Positions 27,793 through 37,624 of a DNA stretch of 64,000 nt are shown in pieces. Under the pieces are notes generated by a model that searched no databases, was not told the origin of the DNA, and saw only the letters and a program-made list of their open reading frames with translations. The translations under genes were made by a program, and so were the position numbers. Location: NCBI RefSeq assembly GCF_000472925.1, contig NZ_AXAS01000037.1, positions 41,936 to 105,935 on the forward strand, in the 5' to 3' direction. The stretch's first letter is position 1. Every line of letters begins with the position of its first letter. The DNA comes from Bradyrhizobium sp. Ec3.3 (GTDB lineage Bacteria; Pseudomonadota; Alphaproteobacteria; Rhizobiales; Xanthobacteraceae).

Positions 27793-28471
27793 AAATCGTA
27801 TCGCAGCCGCCTTGTGCGGACTTAAGGAACATCGTTCGAGGTGGTTGCTCCAGATGTCGCGCATGTGGCTCAAGCAAGCGCGGTGCTGTACTTGACGTGC
27901 CCTTTGCGGTGCTCCCGGTGATGACAAGGAAGTTCTGCGCAGGATATGGCAAATACCGGCCTTGAATTTGAATGTGTGCCGTAGATCTACATATTCACCG
28001 AGGCTTGACCCAAACGTCATGCTCTTCCCAGGGCTGCGCGATCGACTGCAATAATAGGATCCCGGCCTCCTAGACCCTATGTTTGCCTTCTGAGGTGACG
28101 GGCGGCCTTTTTGACTGTCGCACGCATCGCGCTCCTAATGTTAGATCCTCGTTGAGAGGGCTGCGCTCATTTTCCGCGGGGCCTGTTGGAATACGCTCTT
28201 GGATGGTGAGTATCGACGCGCGAGGAGTCCGACCGCGCTCGCCGGAGATCTCAGCCAGGTGTCGTTGGTTTCATGGATGTCGCTTCGGCCTTCGATGTCG
28301 CAGGGTGATATCGCAAGTTGGTCACATGCCCATCTCGGGATTCATTCCGCTAACAATGCCAGCGCCGTACGCAGCGTCGCGCGACACGATGGTCGGTCGG
28401 TTTGTCCAAGGCGTCTCAAGCGGCAGGCGTCGACCATTGCTTATTTTGATCGAGCAGGGCGAAGATGCGGT
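27793..28471. other. Region without a recognised gene
   Basis: No convincing coding sequence is seen. The part near 28322-28471 is read-through past the end of the decayed EAL domain on the minus strand. Confidence 0.4.
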
Positions 28472-30246
28472 CGGCTGACCGATGAGATATCCTTGGACTT
28501 CATCACAGCTGGTTTGGCGCAAATACCCGAGCTGCTCGATTGTCTCGACGCCTTCCGCGACCACGCCAAGGTGTAGATCCTGCGCCAGCGTGATCATTGA
28601 TTCTACGACAGCCGCGCTATCCGGCCGTGTCAGCATGTTGCGTATAAAGGACTGATCGATTTTGATGCGGGTATATGGCAATTTTAGCAAATAGGTCAGC
28701 GACGCGTTATTTCGATTTCAAGACGGCCAGGGGCTCTGGCCTGCGCCAGGGCCTGCACGATTGTTTGCAGTATGCTGGTGTTATGAAATTGAGCTGCAGA
28801 GAAATTCACGGCGATCCTGAAATCAGAGGGCCAGTTCGACAGCGTAGAGCAGGCGCGTTGGACCACCCACTCACCGATCGGGTGGATCAATCCGGTTTCC
28901 TCGGCAATTGGAATGAACTCAGCCGGCGAAAGGACTCCCCGGACAGGGTGTTTCCAGCGCAGCAAGGCCTCAAAGCCGGTTACTCGGTTCTTGCGAATAT
29001 CAAAGAATGGTTGGTAGACGAGAAAAAGCTCGTCTCGCCCGATCGCCTCCTCCAGATCCCGTTGCAGCGCTCTCCGATCGCGCGCGGATTTGTCGTCGCT
29101 GACTTCAAAGAAGCGAACCGTCCCGGGCCCCGCTTTTTTGCGCGATAGAGCGCAGGGTCGGCATTTTTCAGGAGCTCATGAGGTGTATTGCCGTCGCGAG
29201 GGGCCAACACGATTCCGACGCTCGTCGCGCCCGCGATCTCGCATCGTTCGATCAGGAATGGCTCGCCGAAAGCGCCGACGAACTGCTCGGCGATTTCCAA
29301 CGCATCTCCTACTTTGGCCAGATTGGTCATGATCAGCGCAAATTCGTCTCCGCCGATCCGCGCGACAGTATCGGTCTCACGCGCGCATCGCTGCAGTCTT
29401 GCCGCGGCCTGAATGAGAAACCCATCTCCTGCGGGGTGGCCGAATTTGTCGTTCACTTCCTTAAAGCGATCGAGATCGAGGAGAAACACCGCGAACTCCT
29501 CGCCCGAGCGAGCGAGCCGGTTGAGGGCAGCTTCGAGGCTTTCGTTGAAGGCGAAACGGTTCGGCAACTGGGTCAGGGGATCCCGCCGGACCCTCTTTTC
29601 GGCCTCCAATTGAGCAATGGTGCGTTTCGTGAATTCGAAAGAATGGGCGAAAACGCCGGCCATAGGCCACAACGAGGATAGCGACGAGCAGATAAACGAA
29701 ATCGCCGTTTCTGCCGAGGCAAATTGCCGTCCCCGCGAAAATCGGAGCCGTGAATGCAACCGCCGCCACGGGAATCGTAGCGAAAGCGAATGCTCCGCCC
29801 GCGAGCATCCCGGAGCAAAGACATGTGATCACGAGTTGGCCACCATTGGAGGCGTCGGCGAAGAAAGCCACCGGAACGATCGCCCAGGCGGTCCCAAGAA
29901 CGAATGCATTTCGCACCAGCCGATGCATGGCCTGTCGGGAGACGAACTGCGGCTTCCTAATTCGTCGTGATAAACGCGCCTTCAGGCCTATCGATAACGC
30001 GCCGCAAACGACGGCAGCTGCCCAGATTAGGGCATAGTTTCTGTTGGGCGAGTGCCAGAGAGCAATCGCAAGCACCGTCGCATTGCAGGCGTTCGCCAGC
30101 ATTATGCCCAGGGAATAACCAAGCACGAGGGAAATCTGCTCCGCGCGAATGTGCCCTGCGACCGCTTCATCGGTCGCTGGGCCGCCAAAAGCCGCCAGAT
30201 CCCCCGCGAATAGCTTCGAGAGATTCGAGCTCAGATATGTCCTCAT
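28472..30246 (-). pseudogene. Membrane GGDEF-EAL protein (cyclic di-GMP turnover), multiply broken
   Basis: Read from 30246 downwards, the first frame has a membrane sensor region of several helices ending LLVAILVVAYG. A frameshift near 29660 leads to the GGDEF domain (DPLTQLPNRFAFNESLEAAL, LLDLDRFKEVND, IGGDEFALIM). A second frameshift near 29080 leads to the EAL domain (LFLVYQPFFDIRK, LLRWKHP, FRIAVNFSAAQF, LEIEIT). There an internal deletion of roughly 90 bases removes the DDFGTGYSS region, and a third frame carries YLLKLPYTRIKIDQSFIRNM to EVQGYLIG. The loss of catalytic EAL residues shows true decay, not just sequencing error. Confidence 0.85.
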
Positions 30247-30886
30247 CTGGGACCCCCGCGGGGCTGGCTCTAACGTTGCCGCCAGTGCTGGAAGGTCGCG
30301 GCAAACATTTGAGAAAAGATAAATTCTCGAAGTTCGCCACGTCCGGCGCAGCATGGGGCGGCCGAGCTCATTCTCTAACGGTGGCTAAGGGGGCCGAGAG
30401 CTGGGCCGACCCCCGTATCCTCTGTCACCGCAAACGCGAGGGCGCAGTTCTGCGCGTTGCGTACTGACCTATCTTTAATCGATCGCCGAATTCAGCTAAC
30501 CGGCCATGATGGCAGCTTGTGCGCTACCCTGAATTAGACGGTAGGGCGGTATGAGATCGACCGTGCTCTACGAAAAGATCGCGAACGCATCGCAAGTTAC
30601 GGCGGCCTGCGCCGACGACCTTCTCTCTCGATTAGATCGGTAGGATGACGCAGCTTGTGCCAATCGTGGCTGCGCGACATCTCGCCGCTTCCCCGCTCCA
30701 TATCCGATAGAACGAAGGAATGCTGCGGGTTCACCGCAAGAAACGCACGATACGACCGCAAGGGCAGGTCTAATGTTGCCAAGGCCAATAGAGGTGATGT
30801 GTGGGCAGGACGATCTCCGCATTCCCCTAACCGATGTCCCATTCCCGAGACCTAAGTACGAGCGCTCCCTCGCTCCTACGGAGCTC
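30247..30886. other. Region without a clear gene
   Basis: I see no gene that I can support. A minus-strand frame at about 30597-30842 includes the protein-like stretch YRAFLAVNPQHSFVLSDMER, which may be the remnant of an unidentified gene. The end of the region contains the GGAG ribosome-binding site of the second microprotein. Confidence 0.35.
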
Positions 30887-30985
30887 ATGCGCAATCGTGA
30901 CCTTGTGTCCGACAGCTTCCTGACACTGACCGCGATCAGTCTGATGGTGCTCTGCTCGAGCCTGCTCGCCTTTGCGTTCACTTAA
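30887..30985 (+). CDS. 32-residue hydrophobic microprotein, copy 2
   Basis: Paralogue of the product of 10428-10526, identical at 21 of 32 positions without gaps. It reads MRNRDLVSDSFLTLTA, then a hydrophobic helix ending in VLCSSLLAFAFT. CGGAG at 30878-30882 is placed well before ATG 30887. The gene sits 89 bases upstream of the ferredoxin-NADP reductase start on the same strand, so it could be co-transcribed with it. A function in redox or membrane stress would be only a guess. Confidence 0.6.
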   Translation: MRNRDLVSDSFLTLTAISLMVLCSSLLAFAFT

Positions 30986-31074
30986 AGCGACGCGCTCGTT
31001 GCGTTTCGCCTTGACTATGATCTTTTCGGAAAACAGGTGCCCGGATCACACTCTAACCTCGCGGGAGCGGTGAG

Positions 31075-31839
31075 ATGAGCAATTTCAGCCAGGAAAGCGT
31101 GCTGAGCGTCCATCACTGGACCGACAATCTCTTTAGCTTCACCACCACGCGCAATCCATCGTTCCGCTTCCGCAGCGGCGAATTCACCATGATCGCGCTC
31201 AAGGTCGACGAAAAGCCGCTGCTGCGCGCCTACGGCCTCGCCAGCGCCCATTACGACGACCGGCTGGAGTTCTTCTCGACCAGAGAGCCGAACGATCCCT
31301 TAACCTCGCGTCTGCAGCATTTGAAGGAGGGTGACAAGATCATCGTGAGCCGCAAGGCGACCGGAGCGCTGGTCATCGACAATCTCGAGGATGGGCGCAA
31401 TCTCTATCTGGTCGGCACCGGCACCGGCCTTGCCCCGCTCCTCAGCGTGATCAAGAATCCCGAAACCTATCTACGGTTCGAAAACGTCGTGCTGCTGCAT
31501 GGCTGCCGCCGCGTCGCCGAGCTTGCCTATGGCGAGATGATCACGGAAAAACTGCCGAGCGACGAGCTGCTCGGCGACTTCGTGCGCTACCAGCTGATCT
31601 ATTATCCGACCGTGACCCGCGATCGTTTCTGCAACTGCGGCCGGATCACCGAGCTGATCGCGTCAGGCAGGCTATTCACGGAAATCGAGCTGCCGGAACT
31701 TGAGCCGCAGCATGACCGCGTCATGATCTGTGGCAGCGCCGCCCTGGCGCGCGATACCCGCGAGCTGTTGGTGGGGAGGGGCTTTGTTGAAGGCAGTCAC
31801 GGCAAGCCCGCGCAATTCGTGGTCGAAAACGGCGTTTGA
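31075..31839 (+). CDS. fpr: Ferredoxin-NADP+ reductase
   Basis: This 254-residue flavoenzyme moves electrons between NADPH and ferredoxin or flavodoxin. The FAD site is RAYGLAS near residue 51 (RxYS-type), with the FAD-phosphate loop nearby. The NADP domain has LYLVGTGTGLAPLLSVIKNPETYLRFENVVLLHGCR near residues 114 to 150 and later MICGSAALARDT. It ends VVENGV, close to the bacterial subclass II C-terminus. GGGAG precedes ATG 31075. In a diazotroph it may supply reduced ferredoxin or serve stress defence; nearby genes do not decide this. Confidence 0.93.
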   Translation: MSNFSQESVLSVHHWTDNLFSFTTTRNPSFRFRSGEFTMIALKVDEKPLLRAYGLASAHYDDRLEFFSTREPNDPLTSRLQHLKEGDKIIVSRKATGALVIDNLEDGRNLYLVGTGTGLAPLLSVIKNPETYLRFENVVLLHGCRRVAELAYGEMITEKLPSDELLGDFVRYQLIYYPTVTRDRFCNCGRITELIASGRLFTEIELPELEPQHDRVMICGSAALARDTRELLVGRGFVEGSHGKPAQFVVENGV

Positions 31840-32028
31840 ACCGTAGCCCTTGATTGTGTGAGGTCGGCCAGAGCCTGAACTATACCGTCGCCCGTCGGTG
31901 GCCCTGAAAGCGTGCTTGTTGCCGGCTCGGAAGTTCGGCACCTTTGGCGATCTGGCCGCGCACTTTGCTCACGCGCATTCGAAGGAGCGTTCAAGGGGCG
32001 GGATATTCGCGACCGATGTTGCGTGTGG

Positions 32029-32160
32029 ATGGAAAACTACATCGAAAAGAAAAATGAGCCGGCGCTCGATTCGTTGGTGCAAGAATTTAGAGCGCATTAC
32101 ATCAGTCATCCGTTAACAAGCCGGATTGAGCTGGGCCTGGCAAGCGAGCTTTCGCCATAG
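32029..32160 (+). pseudogene. Short coding remnant of unknown origin
   Basis: An open frame ends at 32160 and reads WMENYIEKKNEPALDSL, then VQEFRAHYISHPLTSRIELG. The composition looks like a real protein, but it has no start signal and no family is recognised. It directly abuts the end of a transposase remnant on the opposite strand, so it could be a gene tail cut by an insertion. Confidence 0.3.
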
Positions 32161-32275
32161 CAATCCCAGGAACAGCCACAATAAATCCCTGAGCCACGCG
32201 AGGATGCGGCGCAAGTTGTGGCCGACGGCTGAGAGGATGACGTTGGCGGCGTCGCCGGCGCGGCCTAGCTTGTCT
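32150..32275 (-). mobile_element. C-terminal remnant of an IS5-family-like transposase
   Basis: The minus strand translates as GRAGDAANVILSAVGHNLRR followed by ILAWLRDLLWLFLGLL. This closely follows the C-terminal pattern GDAAN-(V/I)-(V/I)-L-(A/S)-A-x-G-x-N-x-R-R-I-L-x-W-L-R of IS5-group transposases. Only about 40 residues remain. No terminal inverted repeat or rest of the element is seen. Confidence 0.65.
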
Positions 32276-32283
32276 CATAGACG

Positions 32284-32312
32284 TTGAGTGTATAAAAAGA
32301 GCGATCTATGAT
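32284..32312 (+). promoter_or_regulatory. Sigma-70-type promoter of a candidate small RNA
   Basis: TTGAGT at 32284-32289 and TATGAT at 32307-32312 are separated by exactly 17 bases, a close match to the housekeeping consensus. Transcription would start near 32319, about 70 to 95 bases before a strong terminator, with no open frame between. Confidence 0.5.
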
Positions 32313-32318
32313 AGAATC

Positions 32319-32414
32319 GACTTGCTCTATGGTCGAGATGTACTCGGTTTTGAGCACGATGCAGATCCTTGGTAAAGGATCCCACTTGCCCCGCGCTCAT
32401 GGCGCGGGGCCTTT
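32319..32414 (+). ncRNA. Candidate small RNA (about 95 nt)
   Basis: A short transcription unit is defined by the upstream promoter and a rho-independent terminator. Inside it, GATCCTT and AAGGATC form a perfect 7-base stem with a GGTA loop (32364-32381), followed directly by the terminator stem. No coding frame fits the interval. It could act as a trans small RNA. Alternatively it could be the leader and terminator of a lost gene, since IS debris lies beside it. Confidence 0.45.
32388..32414 (+). terminator. Rho-independent terminator
   Basis: GCCCCGCGC and GCGCGGGGC form a perfect 9-base GC-only stem with a 5-base loop (TCATG), followed by CTTTTATT. This is the clearest intrinsic terminator in the window. 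No protein gene precedes it on the plus strand, which points to a small RNA. Confidence 0.75.
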
Positions 32415-32695
32415 TATTCGTGCCGGAGATCGAACATTCAGGGGAGGCGCTTAGTGCTTATTTTTGGCCCGAACCTAACCCGCTCTGATGAAGAGCAGAT
32501 GAGCGTGGGTGCGTCGAATTGCAAAAGACAATGAGGAGATGTGACCAGGACTATCCACGTCAGCGTCGCCACCGCACTCGGCGCTCCGTTCATTTACACC
32601 TCCTTCGGTAGACCCATGAGTGCGCAGCTCGACATGCGTTCTGGGGATAATGTGGCTCCTTGTAAGCAGGGGCCTCCAAGCCGGAAAATGCCAGG

Positions 32696-32866
32696 ATGGA
32701 GTTTAAGCTGGAGCGGATCGAAGAGATTCGTCGTCGCTACAAGAAAGTGTTCGGAGAAGACATTTCGGTGGGTGACGCTCGTCATATGGCGCGCCGACTT
32801 ATCAACTTGTACCAAAGAACTCGACGAGCGGGCGGGGCCGCCGCTATGTCCGGAGCAAGGCGCTGA
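32696..32866 (+). CDS. Putative 56-residue charged helical protein
   Basis: The frame reads MEFKLERIEEIRRRYKKVFG, then EDISVGDARHMARRLINLYQ, and ends with an Arg/Ala-rich tail. This charged helix followed by a (D/E)-A-R-x-M-A-x-R-L-x-x-L-Y pattern is like small proteins carried on integrative and conjugative elements of rhizobia. The ribosome-binding site is poor (AGG directly before the ATG). It may be a remnant. Confidence 0.4.
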   Translation: MEFKLERIEEIRRRYKKVFGEDISVGDARHMARRLINLYQRTRRAGGAAAMSGARR

Positions 32867-33094
32867 ATGAGGCGCTCTAGGTGTGCTCTTGAAGGTTCTG
32901 CTGCTGTTAGCGGCGTCGCCGCGGGGAGTATACCCGTGCGTATCGGGCGAATGCGTTGAAATCCGTCCGCGCGCTTCCGTGCGATCGACTCCGACGTTCA
33001 GCTCGTCCCTATCCGCAATAGAGCGTCCATTGTTATGATAAGGATGCAATAGGACGATTCCTCCGCCTTCGGCGCCAGCCAAAAAGCAGTTGGC

Positions 33095-34537
33095 CTAGAC
33101 TGGCCATGGAAGCGAGTAGGTCTTCAACTGCGTGAAGCTACGCATTGCTTCCAGCACACCCTCCTTGTGCCCGAGTCCGGACTGCTTGATCCCCCCGAAC
33201 GGGGTCAATTCGGTGCGATATCCGGGAACTTCCCATACGTTGACGCAGCCAACGGCGAGACCGTCGATGAGCTTCGTCACATGATCGAGCCGGTTGGAGC
33301 AGACTCCGGCAGAAAGTCCGAACTTGGTCGCGTTGGCGATCGATATGATCTGATCAACATCGTTCGGACAACGGATGATCGGCAGCACAGGTCCGAATGT
33401 TTCTTCAATAACCAGTTCGGACCTTGGTGAGACATGGTCCAACAGGGTGGGCGGATAAGATGCGCCGTCAGGTACGTTGCCGAGCAATAGAGTAGCACCA
33501 GCATCGACGGCATCGGTAACGCGCCGAGCAATCAGTTCGGCCGCCTCTTGATTGATGACGGTGCCGAGGTCAACCGATGGATCGCTCGGATCGCCGGTCG
33601 AGAGCTTCCGCATGTGATGGAGCGCCCGCTCGGCAAATTCGTCGGCAATCGAGTCAACCACGAGCGCCCGCTTGACAGCTGTACATCGTTGCCCCGAATT
33701 CTTGATCGCTCCTTGAACAGCCAGATGCGCCGCCCGATCAACATCGGCATCTTCAAGCACAATGATCGGATCGTTTCCACCGAGCTCCAAGATGAGCTTC
33801 CGGTAACCGGCCCGTTCCGCAATGTGATGCCCAACGCGAACGGAGCCGGTAAATGTCACCAGCTCCGCATCGGGATCGGTGAACATCGCATCTGCCAAGC
33901 CGTGGGGGGCCCCTGTCACGATCGAAAGCATACCCTCCGGAAGGCCTTGCTCGTACAGAATCCTGCCAAGCGCCAGAGCAGTCAACGGCGCCCGCTCAGA
34001 CGGCTTCAGGACCACGCGGTTGTTCGTCGCAATGGCGGGAGCGAGTTTATGGCTGACGAGATTGAGAGGATGGTTAAAAGGCGTGATAGCGGAGATCGCA
34101 CCGGCGAGCGGTGTGCGCATGGAAAAAATGCGCCGATCATGGGGGGTTACGCCAATGTCAGATGGATAAATCTCGCCCTCGCTCTGGATCAAGGTGTGGG
34201 CAGCAAATGACCAGACATCGCAAGCACGCCCGGTTTCATGCAAAGAGTCCTTCAGGCAGAGGCCGGTTTCTGCCGTGATAAGCCGAGCAAACCGGTCTTG
34301 ATCTCTCCTAACAGCGCTTGCCGTCCCCAGGAGGATATCCGTTCGTTCGCGGCGCGTGAGCCGAGGATGAGTCCGCGCAGCTATCTCAAATGCTTGGCGT
34401 GCATGCTCCGGTCTGGCCTGCGGGACGCTGCCAAGAAGCATTCCTGTGAATGGATTGCGGACTTCGATGGTCGCGTCCGAGTGGGCAGGCGCGCCCGCGA
34501 TGAGCATTGGATGATAGTCTTGATCGTTATCGTGCAT
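33095..34537 (-). CDS. Aldehyde dehydrogenase, phosphonoacetaldehyde dehydrogenase (PhnY)-like
   Basis: A 480-residue NAD(P)-dependent aldehyde dehydrogenase. It has the general base Glu in LELGGNDP, the catalytic Cys in NSGQRCTAVKR, and EETFGPVLPI near residue 385. The C-terminus GGIKQSGLGHKEGVLEAMRSF, ending TYSLPW, resembles phosphonoacetaldehyde dehydrogenase more than other subfamilies. It follows a phosphonopyruvate decarboxylase gene whose product is phosphonoacetaldehyde, which supports this substrate; the product would be phosphonoacetate. Start ATG 34537 is chosen because upstream sequence lacks family similarity. Confidence 0.8.
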   Translation of the reverse strand: MHDNDQDYHPMLIAGAPAHSDATIEVRNPFTGMLLGSVPQARPEHARQAFEIAARTHPRLTRRERTDILLGTASAVRRDQDRFARLITAETGLCLKDSLHETGRACDVWSFAAHTLIQSEGEIYPSDIGVTPHDRRIFSMRTPLAGAISAITPFNHPLNLVSHKLAPAIATNNRVVLKPSERAPLTALALGRILYEQGLPEGMLSIVTGAPHGLADAMFTDPDAELVTFTGSVRVGHHIAERAGYRKLILELGGNDPIIVLEDADVDRAAHLAVQGAIKNSGQRCTAVKRALVVDSIADEFAERALHHMRKLSTGDPSDPSVDLGTVINQEAAELIARRVTDAVDAGATLLLGNVPDGASYPPTLLDHVSPRSELVIEETFGPVLPIIRCPNDVDQIISIANATKFGLSAGVCSNRLDHVTKLIDGLAVGCVNVWEVPGYRTELTPFGGIKQSGLGHKEGVLEAMRSFTQLKTYSLPWPV

Positions 34538-34651
34538 GCCATAACTCGATTGTTTGCGCCTATTTAAAATCCGAGACAGGTCTCGCGTTGCTTCGAAGTA
34601 GCTTGTTAGCCCATAACAACCAGGTTCCCCCTCCAAACAGAGCGATGAAAA

Positions 34652-35836
34652 TCAGGCATACGTCCGACCATAGAACTGTGACGCCAGTCCCTTTATGCCG
34701 GCGGTCGCGGGCTCGTTACGGCGAATGCTGACACAGCGCTGAAAGATAGTTTTGTTCTGCAGGGGAGAATATCGACTCGTGACGCGGGGAAGCTGAGAGG
34801 GATGGAGGCGGTTGACTTTGCAGACCACGAAGTGAGGCCCCCTACGCTGAGAGCATTGCCGCATGATTGTCGCGATATTCTCGGCTCGCTCACAGCGGGT
34901 AGCCGTTTGATACCCGCAGGCGGACGCGACGACTTCGAGAGACGTCGTTCGTGACGTCGAGAGCTGACCGCCTGTCGAAACATACCCTTCGTTGTCCAGC
35001 ACCACATGCATGAGATTCTGGGGGCTGGCATAGCCAATAGTCGATAGAATCCCCATGTGCATGAGCACGCCGCCGTCTCCATCCAATGCCAGGACGGGTC
35101 GGGCAGGCGAGGCCAGCGCGAGCCCTGCTGCGACCGCGCTACAATGCCCAAGGGAGCCCTGCATGTAGAAATTCAGAGGACGATCTTGGACACGGAACAG
35201 CTCACGCGAGATGAACCCGGTTGTAGAGACAATGAGAGTGTCGTTTTGGAGCTGCTGGCAAATCAACTCTATGGCTTGCCCGACACTGAGCCCGTAATGG
35301 ATTGCATCAGCTCGTGGTTCAGCCGCGCTGCAGTCGGATAGCTGGCCTTGCCGGAAGAGCAATGCAAACGGGGCAGAGCGATGAAATTCATCGTTGCCGC
35401 GCGCGAGCGCGTGATCCAAGCCGGACTCGGTCCCATCGAAGTCACACCATTCAATGGAGAGCTCGTTCAAGAGAGTTTTTGTCTTGGCACCCATGATCGC
35501 GTGTTGTGGCTCGTCGACAGATTCGTCGGGGTGGCCGCGAACGGACAAGAGGAGCAAGAGCGGAATTTTGTTGACCATCAACAGAGATGTAAGCGGGTTG
35601 ATGATATTGCCGAGCCCAGAGTTTTGAAGCGCAACGACGCCTCGCTGTCCTGAGAGAACCGCGCCAGCAGCTAGCGCAATTGCGCTGCCTTCATTGGCCG
35701 CAGGCACGGCCAGGAATCCAGGAGAGTCAGCCACTTGCTCAAATAGATCGCCAAAGATGGAACACGGTACCCCAGAAAAAATGCTGTACCCAGCCGCGCG
35801 GATCTTCGACAACAGAACGCGGGTTGGAATAGACAT
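34652..35836 (-). CDS. Phosphonopyruvate decarboxylase
   Basis: This thiamine-diphosphate enzyme makes phosphonoacetaldehyde and CO2 from phosphonopyruvate and is the step that drives phosphonate biosynthesis forward. The 394 residues show the pyrimidine domain with the conserved Glu (PAANEGSAIALAAG) and QNSGLGNIINPLTSL, plus RGHPDESVDEPQHAIMG. The cofactor domain follows with LALDGDGGVLMHMG and VVLDNEGYVSTGG. The related sulfopyruvate decarboxylase cannot be strictly excluded. The C-terminal 40 residues after FVVCKVN are unusual. It is the middle gene of a three-gene minus-strand operon. No PEP mutase gene is in the window. Confidence 0.85.
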   Translation of the reverse strand: MSIPTRVLLSKIRAAGYSIFSGVPCSIFGDLFEQVADSPGFLAVPAANEGSAIALAAGAVLSGQRGVVALQNSGLGNIINPLTSLLMVNKIPLLLLLSVRGHPDESVDEPQHAIMGAKTKTLLNELSIEWCDFDGTESGLDHALARGNDEFHRSAPFALLFRQGQLSDCSAAEPRADAIHYGLSVGQAIELICQQLQNDTLIVSTTGFISRELFRVQDRPLNFYMQGSLGHCSAVAAGLALASPARPVLALDGDGGVLMHMGILSTIGYASPQNLMHVVLDNEGYVSTGGQLSTSRTTSLEVVASACGYQTATRCERAENIATIMRQCSQRRGPHFVVCKVNRLHPSQLPRVTSRYSPLQNKTIFQRCVSIRRNEPATAGIKGLASQFYGRTYA

Positions 35837-35906
35837 GTCGTGCTCACGCGATTCACGAGAGGAGCGGCGGAGTAAGTCGCTCCCCAAAGCGGTAGAGTCA
35901 TAAGCG

Positions 35907-36992
35907 TCAGGCGATCTTTTTCGCAACGATGAGGCTGCGATTGCAGATGGATTTGTGGTAGTCGATCTCCTGGAAGCCGGTGCTCTCGAGCATGACCCGC
36001 ATGTCCTCGAAGGAGTAACAGCAGCCCTCGTACCCCGTCGTAAGCAGCACGGAATATTCTGCTTCGGCAGCCGGAGACGGGTGGCCTCCGCGGTCGTCAG
36101 GGTGGCAGCTGTAAATTGCTATGCGACCGCCGCAAGTAATGCTGTCGAAAGACTTGCTCAGGAGCAGTTGGACCTTGTCAGGTCCCCAATTGTGAAGGAC
36201 GTGCGAATAGAGGTGCAGGCTGGCGTCCCGGGGCAGGGGGTCGACGAACATGTCGCCAGCTATGACATGGGCACGACCCGGGTACAAATTGCGGTCAGTG
36301 AGACAGCTCCTTGCAAGTTGATCAACGGGTGGACGCTCAAAGATCGTTGCCGAGAGTGAAGAATAGCGCATCAACAAATGCGCAGAATAGACGCCTGATC
36401 CACCACCTACATCGAGCAAAGAAGTATCGTTCGTGCAGTCAAGCAGCTTCGCGAGGTGCGGAGCAAAGATCCGTCCGCGTTCCTCCATGCCTCGTGTGTT
36501 CAGATCGGCAAACTCATCCGTCTGCATCAATGCGTCCCAGGTCTTGGTTACGCCGCGCTCAATGTGCCAGGTGTCCGAGCCGTCTTGTCGCAGGATCTCA
36601 TAAAGTTCCCGAACAGAAGGCTTATACTTCATCGTTGCAATATACGAGGTGATGTTGTCCGCGGAATTGCCACTCAGATACTGAACGGCGCTGGCCGTTG
36701 CGTGCAGCCGGCCGGATTGGTTGGAGATGAGGCCCCATGATTCGAGGAGTCGAACCATGGTCCGCGTTGGCCGCTCCCGAAGAGAGAAATGGAGTCGCAG
36801 TTCCGCCTCGGTGGCCGGGTGACCGTCCAGGTAAGTAAAGAGATCAAGCCATGAGACCGCGGCGATATAGAGATCCGCGGCATACGAGCTGTCGCGCCAC
36901 TTGATAATTTGTGAGATATCGGGAGGGTAGACAGAGGCGGCTTCAGAGAAATGGGCGCGTGACGTCAGTGCAGACGATTGCATTTGCCGCAA
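35907..36992 (-). CDS. O-methyltransferase, plant-COMT/acetylserotonin type
   Basis: The 361-residue enzyme has an N-terminal dimerisation domain (YIAAVSWLDLFTYLDGHPATEAELRLHF) and a SAM-binding domain with SLLDVGGGSGVYSAHLL, FERPPV, AGDMFVDPLP and HVLHNW. The catalytic His in HVLHNWGPDKV is typical of this O-methyltransferase family in natural-product pathways. It is the first gene of the operon with the decarboxylase and aldehyde dehydrogenase, so it may methylate a phosphonate-derived or attached scaffold. The 27-base motif lies about 100 bases upstream. Confidence 0.85.
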   Translation of the reverse strand: MRQMQSSALTSRAHFSEAASVYPPDISQIIKWRDSSYAADLYIAAVSWLDLFTYLDGHPATEAELRLHFSLRERPTRTMVRLLESWGLISNQSGRLHATASAVQYLSGNSADNITSYIATMKYKPSVRELYEILRQDGSDTWHIERGVTKTWDALMQTDEFADLNTRGMEERGRIFAPHLAKLLDCTNDTSLLDVGGGSGVYSAHLLMRYSSLSATIFERPPVDQLARSCLTDRNLYPGRAHVIAGDMFVDPLPRDASLHLYSHVLHNWGPDKVQLLLSKSFDSITCGGRIAIYSCHPDDRGGHPSPAAEAEYSVLLTTGYEGCCYSFEDMRVMLESTGFQEIDYHKSICNRSLIVAKKIA

Positions 36993-37093
36993 GTCCTTAG
37001 AAAGATTTGTATCTGTGGATGAGTTATTGCTGATCTCGGCAAGCTCTAGCCCGACATTCGGCCAGCAATCAGTGACACACGTGCGTCATTTAG

Positions 37094-37120
37094 ATCAATT
37101 GCTAGTATTGGTAGTTGACC
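37094..37120 (-). promoter_or_regulatory. Shared 27-base promoter motif, copy 1
   Basis: The plus strand reads ATCAATTGC, 5 variable bases, TTGGTAG, 1 base, TGACC. The same arrangement is found (reverse-complemented) at 49469-49495 and 51373-51399; 21 fixed bases agree in all three. With respect to the downstream gene, here the O-methyltransferase on the minus strand, the orientation is the same in all three cases. The start of the motif resembles the ATC-N9-GAT half-site of LysR regulators in one copy. Confidence 0.6.
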
Positions 37121-37458
37121 TTTCGCAAACTCTTGCATCCCGCACGATGTTGTAGGAGTGGCGGCCAAGCTCCGAAAATCACAAGCTGCTCATGCGAACC
37201 AACAATCGTAGGGCTCGGCAATCCATATCTGAGGAGCACTTTTGGATATGCTTAGCGATTATACGGTCGCGACGCTCGTTCGAGGCAGTGCAAGAGGTTG
37301 CCAGCACCGAATTTGGTTGGCGCGCAACCGCTTGTGTGCGCTTATCGCTCGCATTCCGGTCGCGGCCGGATCGCTGTCGCGTTGTAGCGAAATGCATCCG
37401 GCTTTAGAGCGCGGTCTTCTCGACTCATCGAAAATGCTGCGACTCGCATTGGTGGCGC
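37121..37458. other. Intergenic region between divergent clusters
   Basis: No gene is supported. Short frames at 37192-37502 lack motifs. The stretch connects the promoter side of the phosphonate operon to the sigma-54 promoter region of the monooxygenase. Confidence 0.4.
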
Positions 37459-37474
37459 TGTCGCACCTCGGACG
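37459..37474 (+). promoter_or_regulatory. Possible NifA upstream activator site
   Basis: TGT, ten bases, ACG at 37459-37474 differs by one base from the NifA site TGT-N10-ACA. It lies about 97 bases before the -24 element at 37570, the usual distance for an enhancer. One mismatch means chance cannot be excluded. Confidence 0.35.
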
Positions 37475-37568
37475 TGTGTCGCAACTGCTTCAAAGCGCGT
37501 GAGGCACCGCAATCGATCGCGGACGTCTAGTCGTTGTCTTTACGGTTGACCATCGCGACCTGTGGGTG

Positions 37569-37586
37569 CTGGTACGATACTTGCTG
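37569..37586 (+). promoter_or_regulatory. Sigma-54 (-24/-12) promoter of the monooxygenase gene
   Basis: CTGGTACGA followed by TAC and TTGCT gives GG at 37571-37572 and GC at 37583-37584 with the required 10-base spacing. Against the consensus YTGGCACGRNNNTTGCW only one base differs (T in place of C). It lies 39 bases before the ATG at 37625. This is the best RpoN promoter in the window. Confidence 0.7.
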
Positions 37587-37624
37587 TTCTCCTCGCTAGA
37601 TCTCAAAAGCGCGCAGGAGGAGAA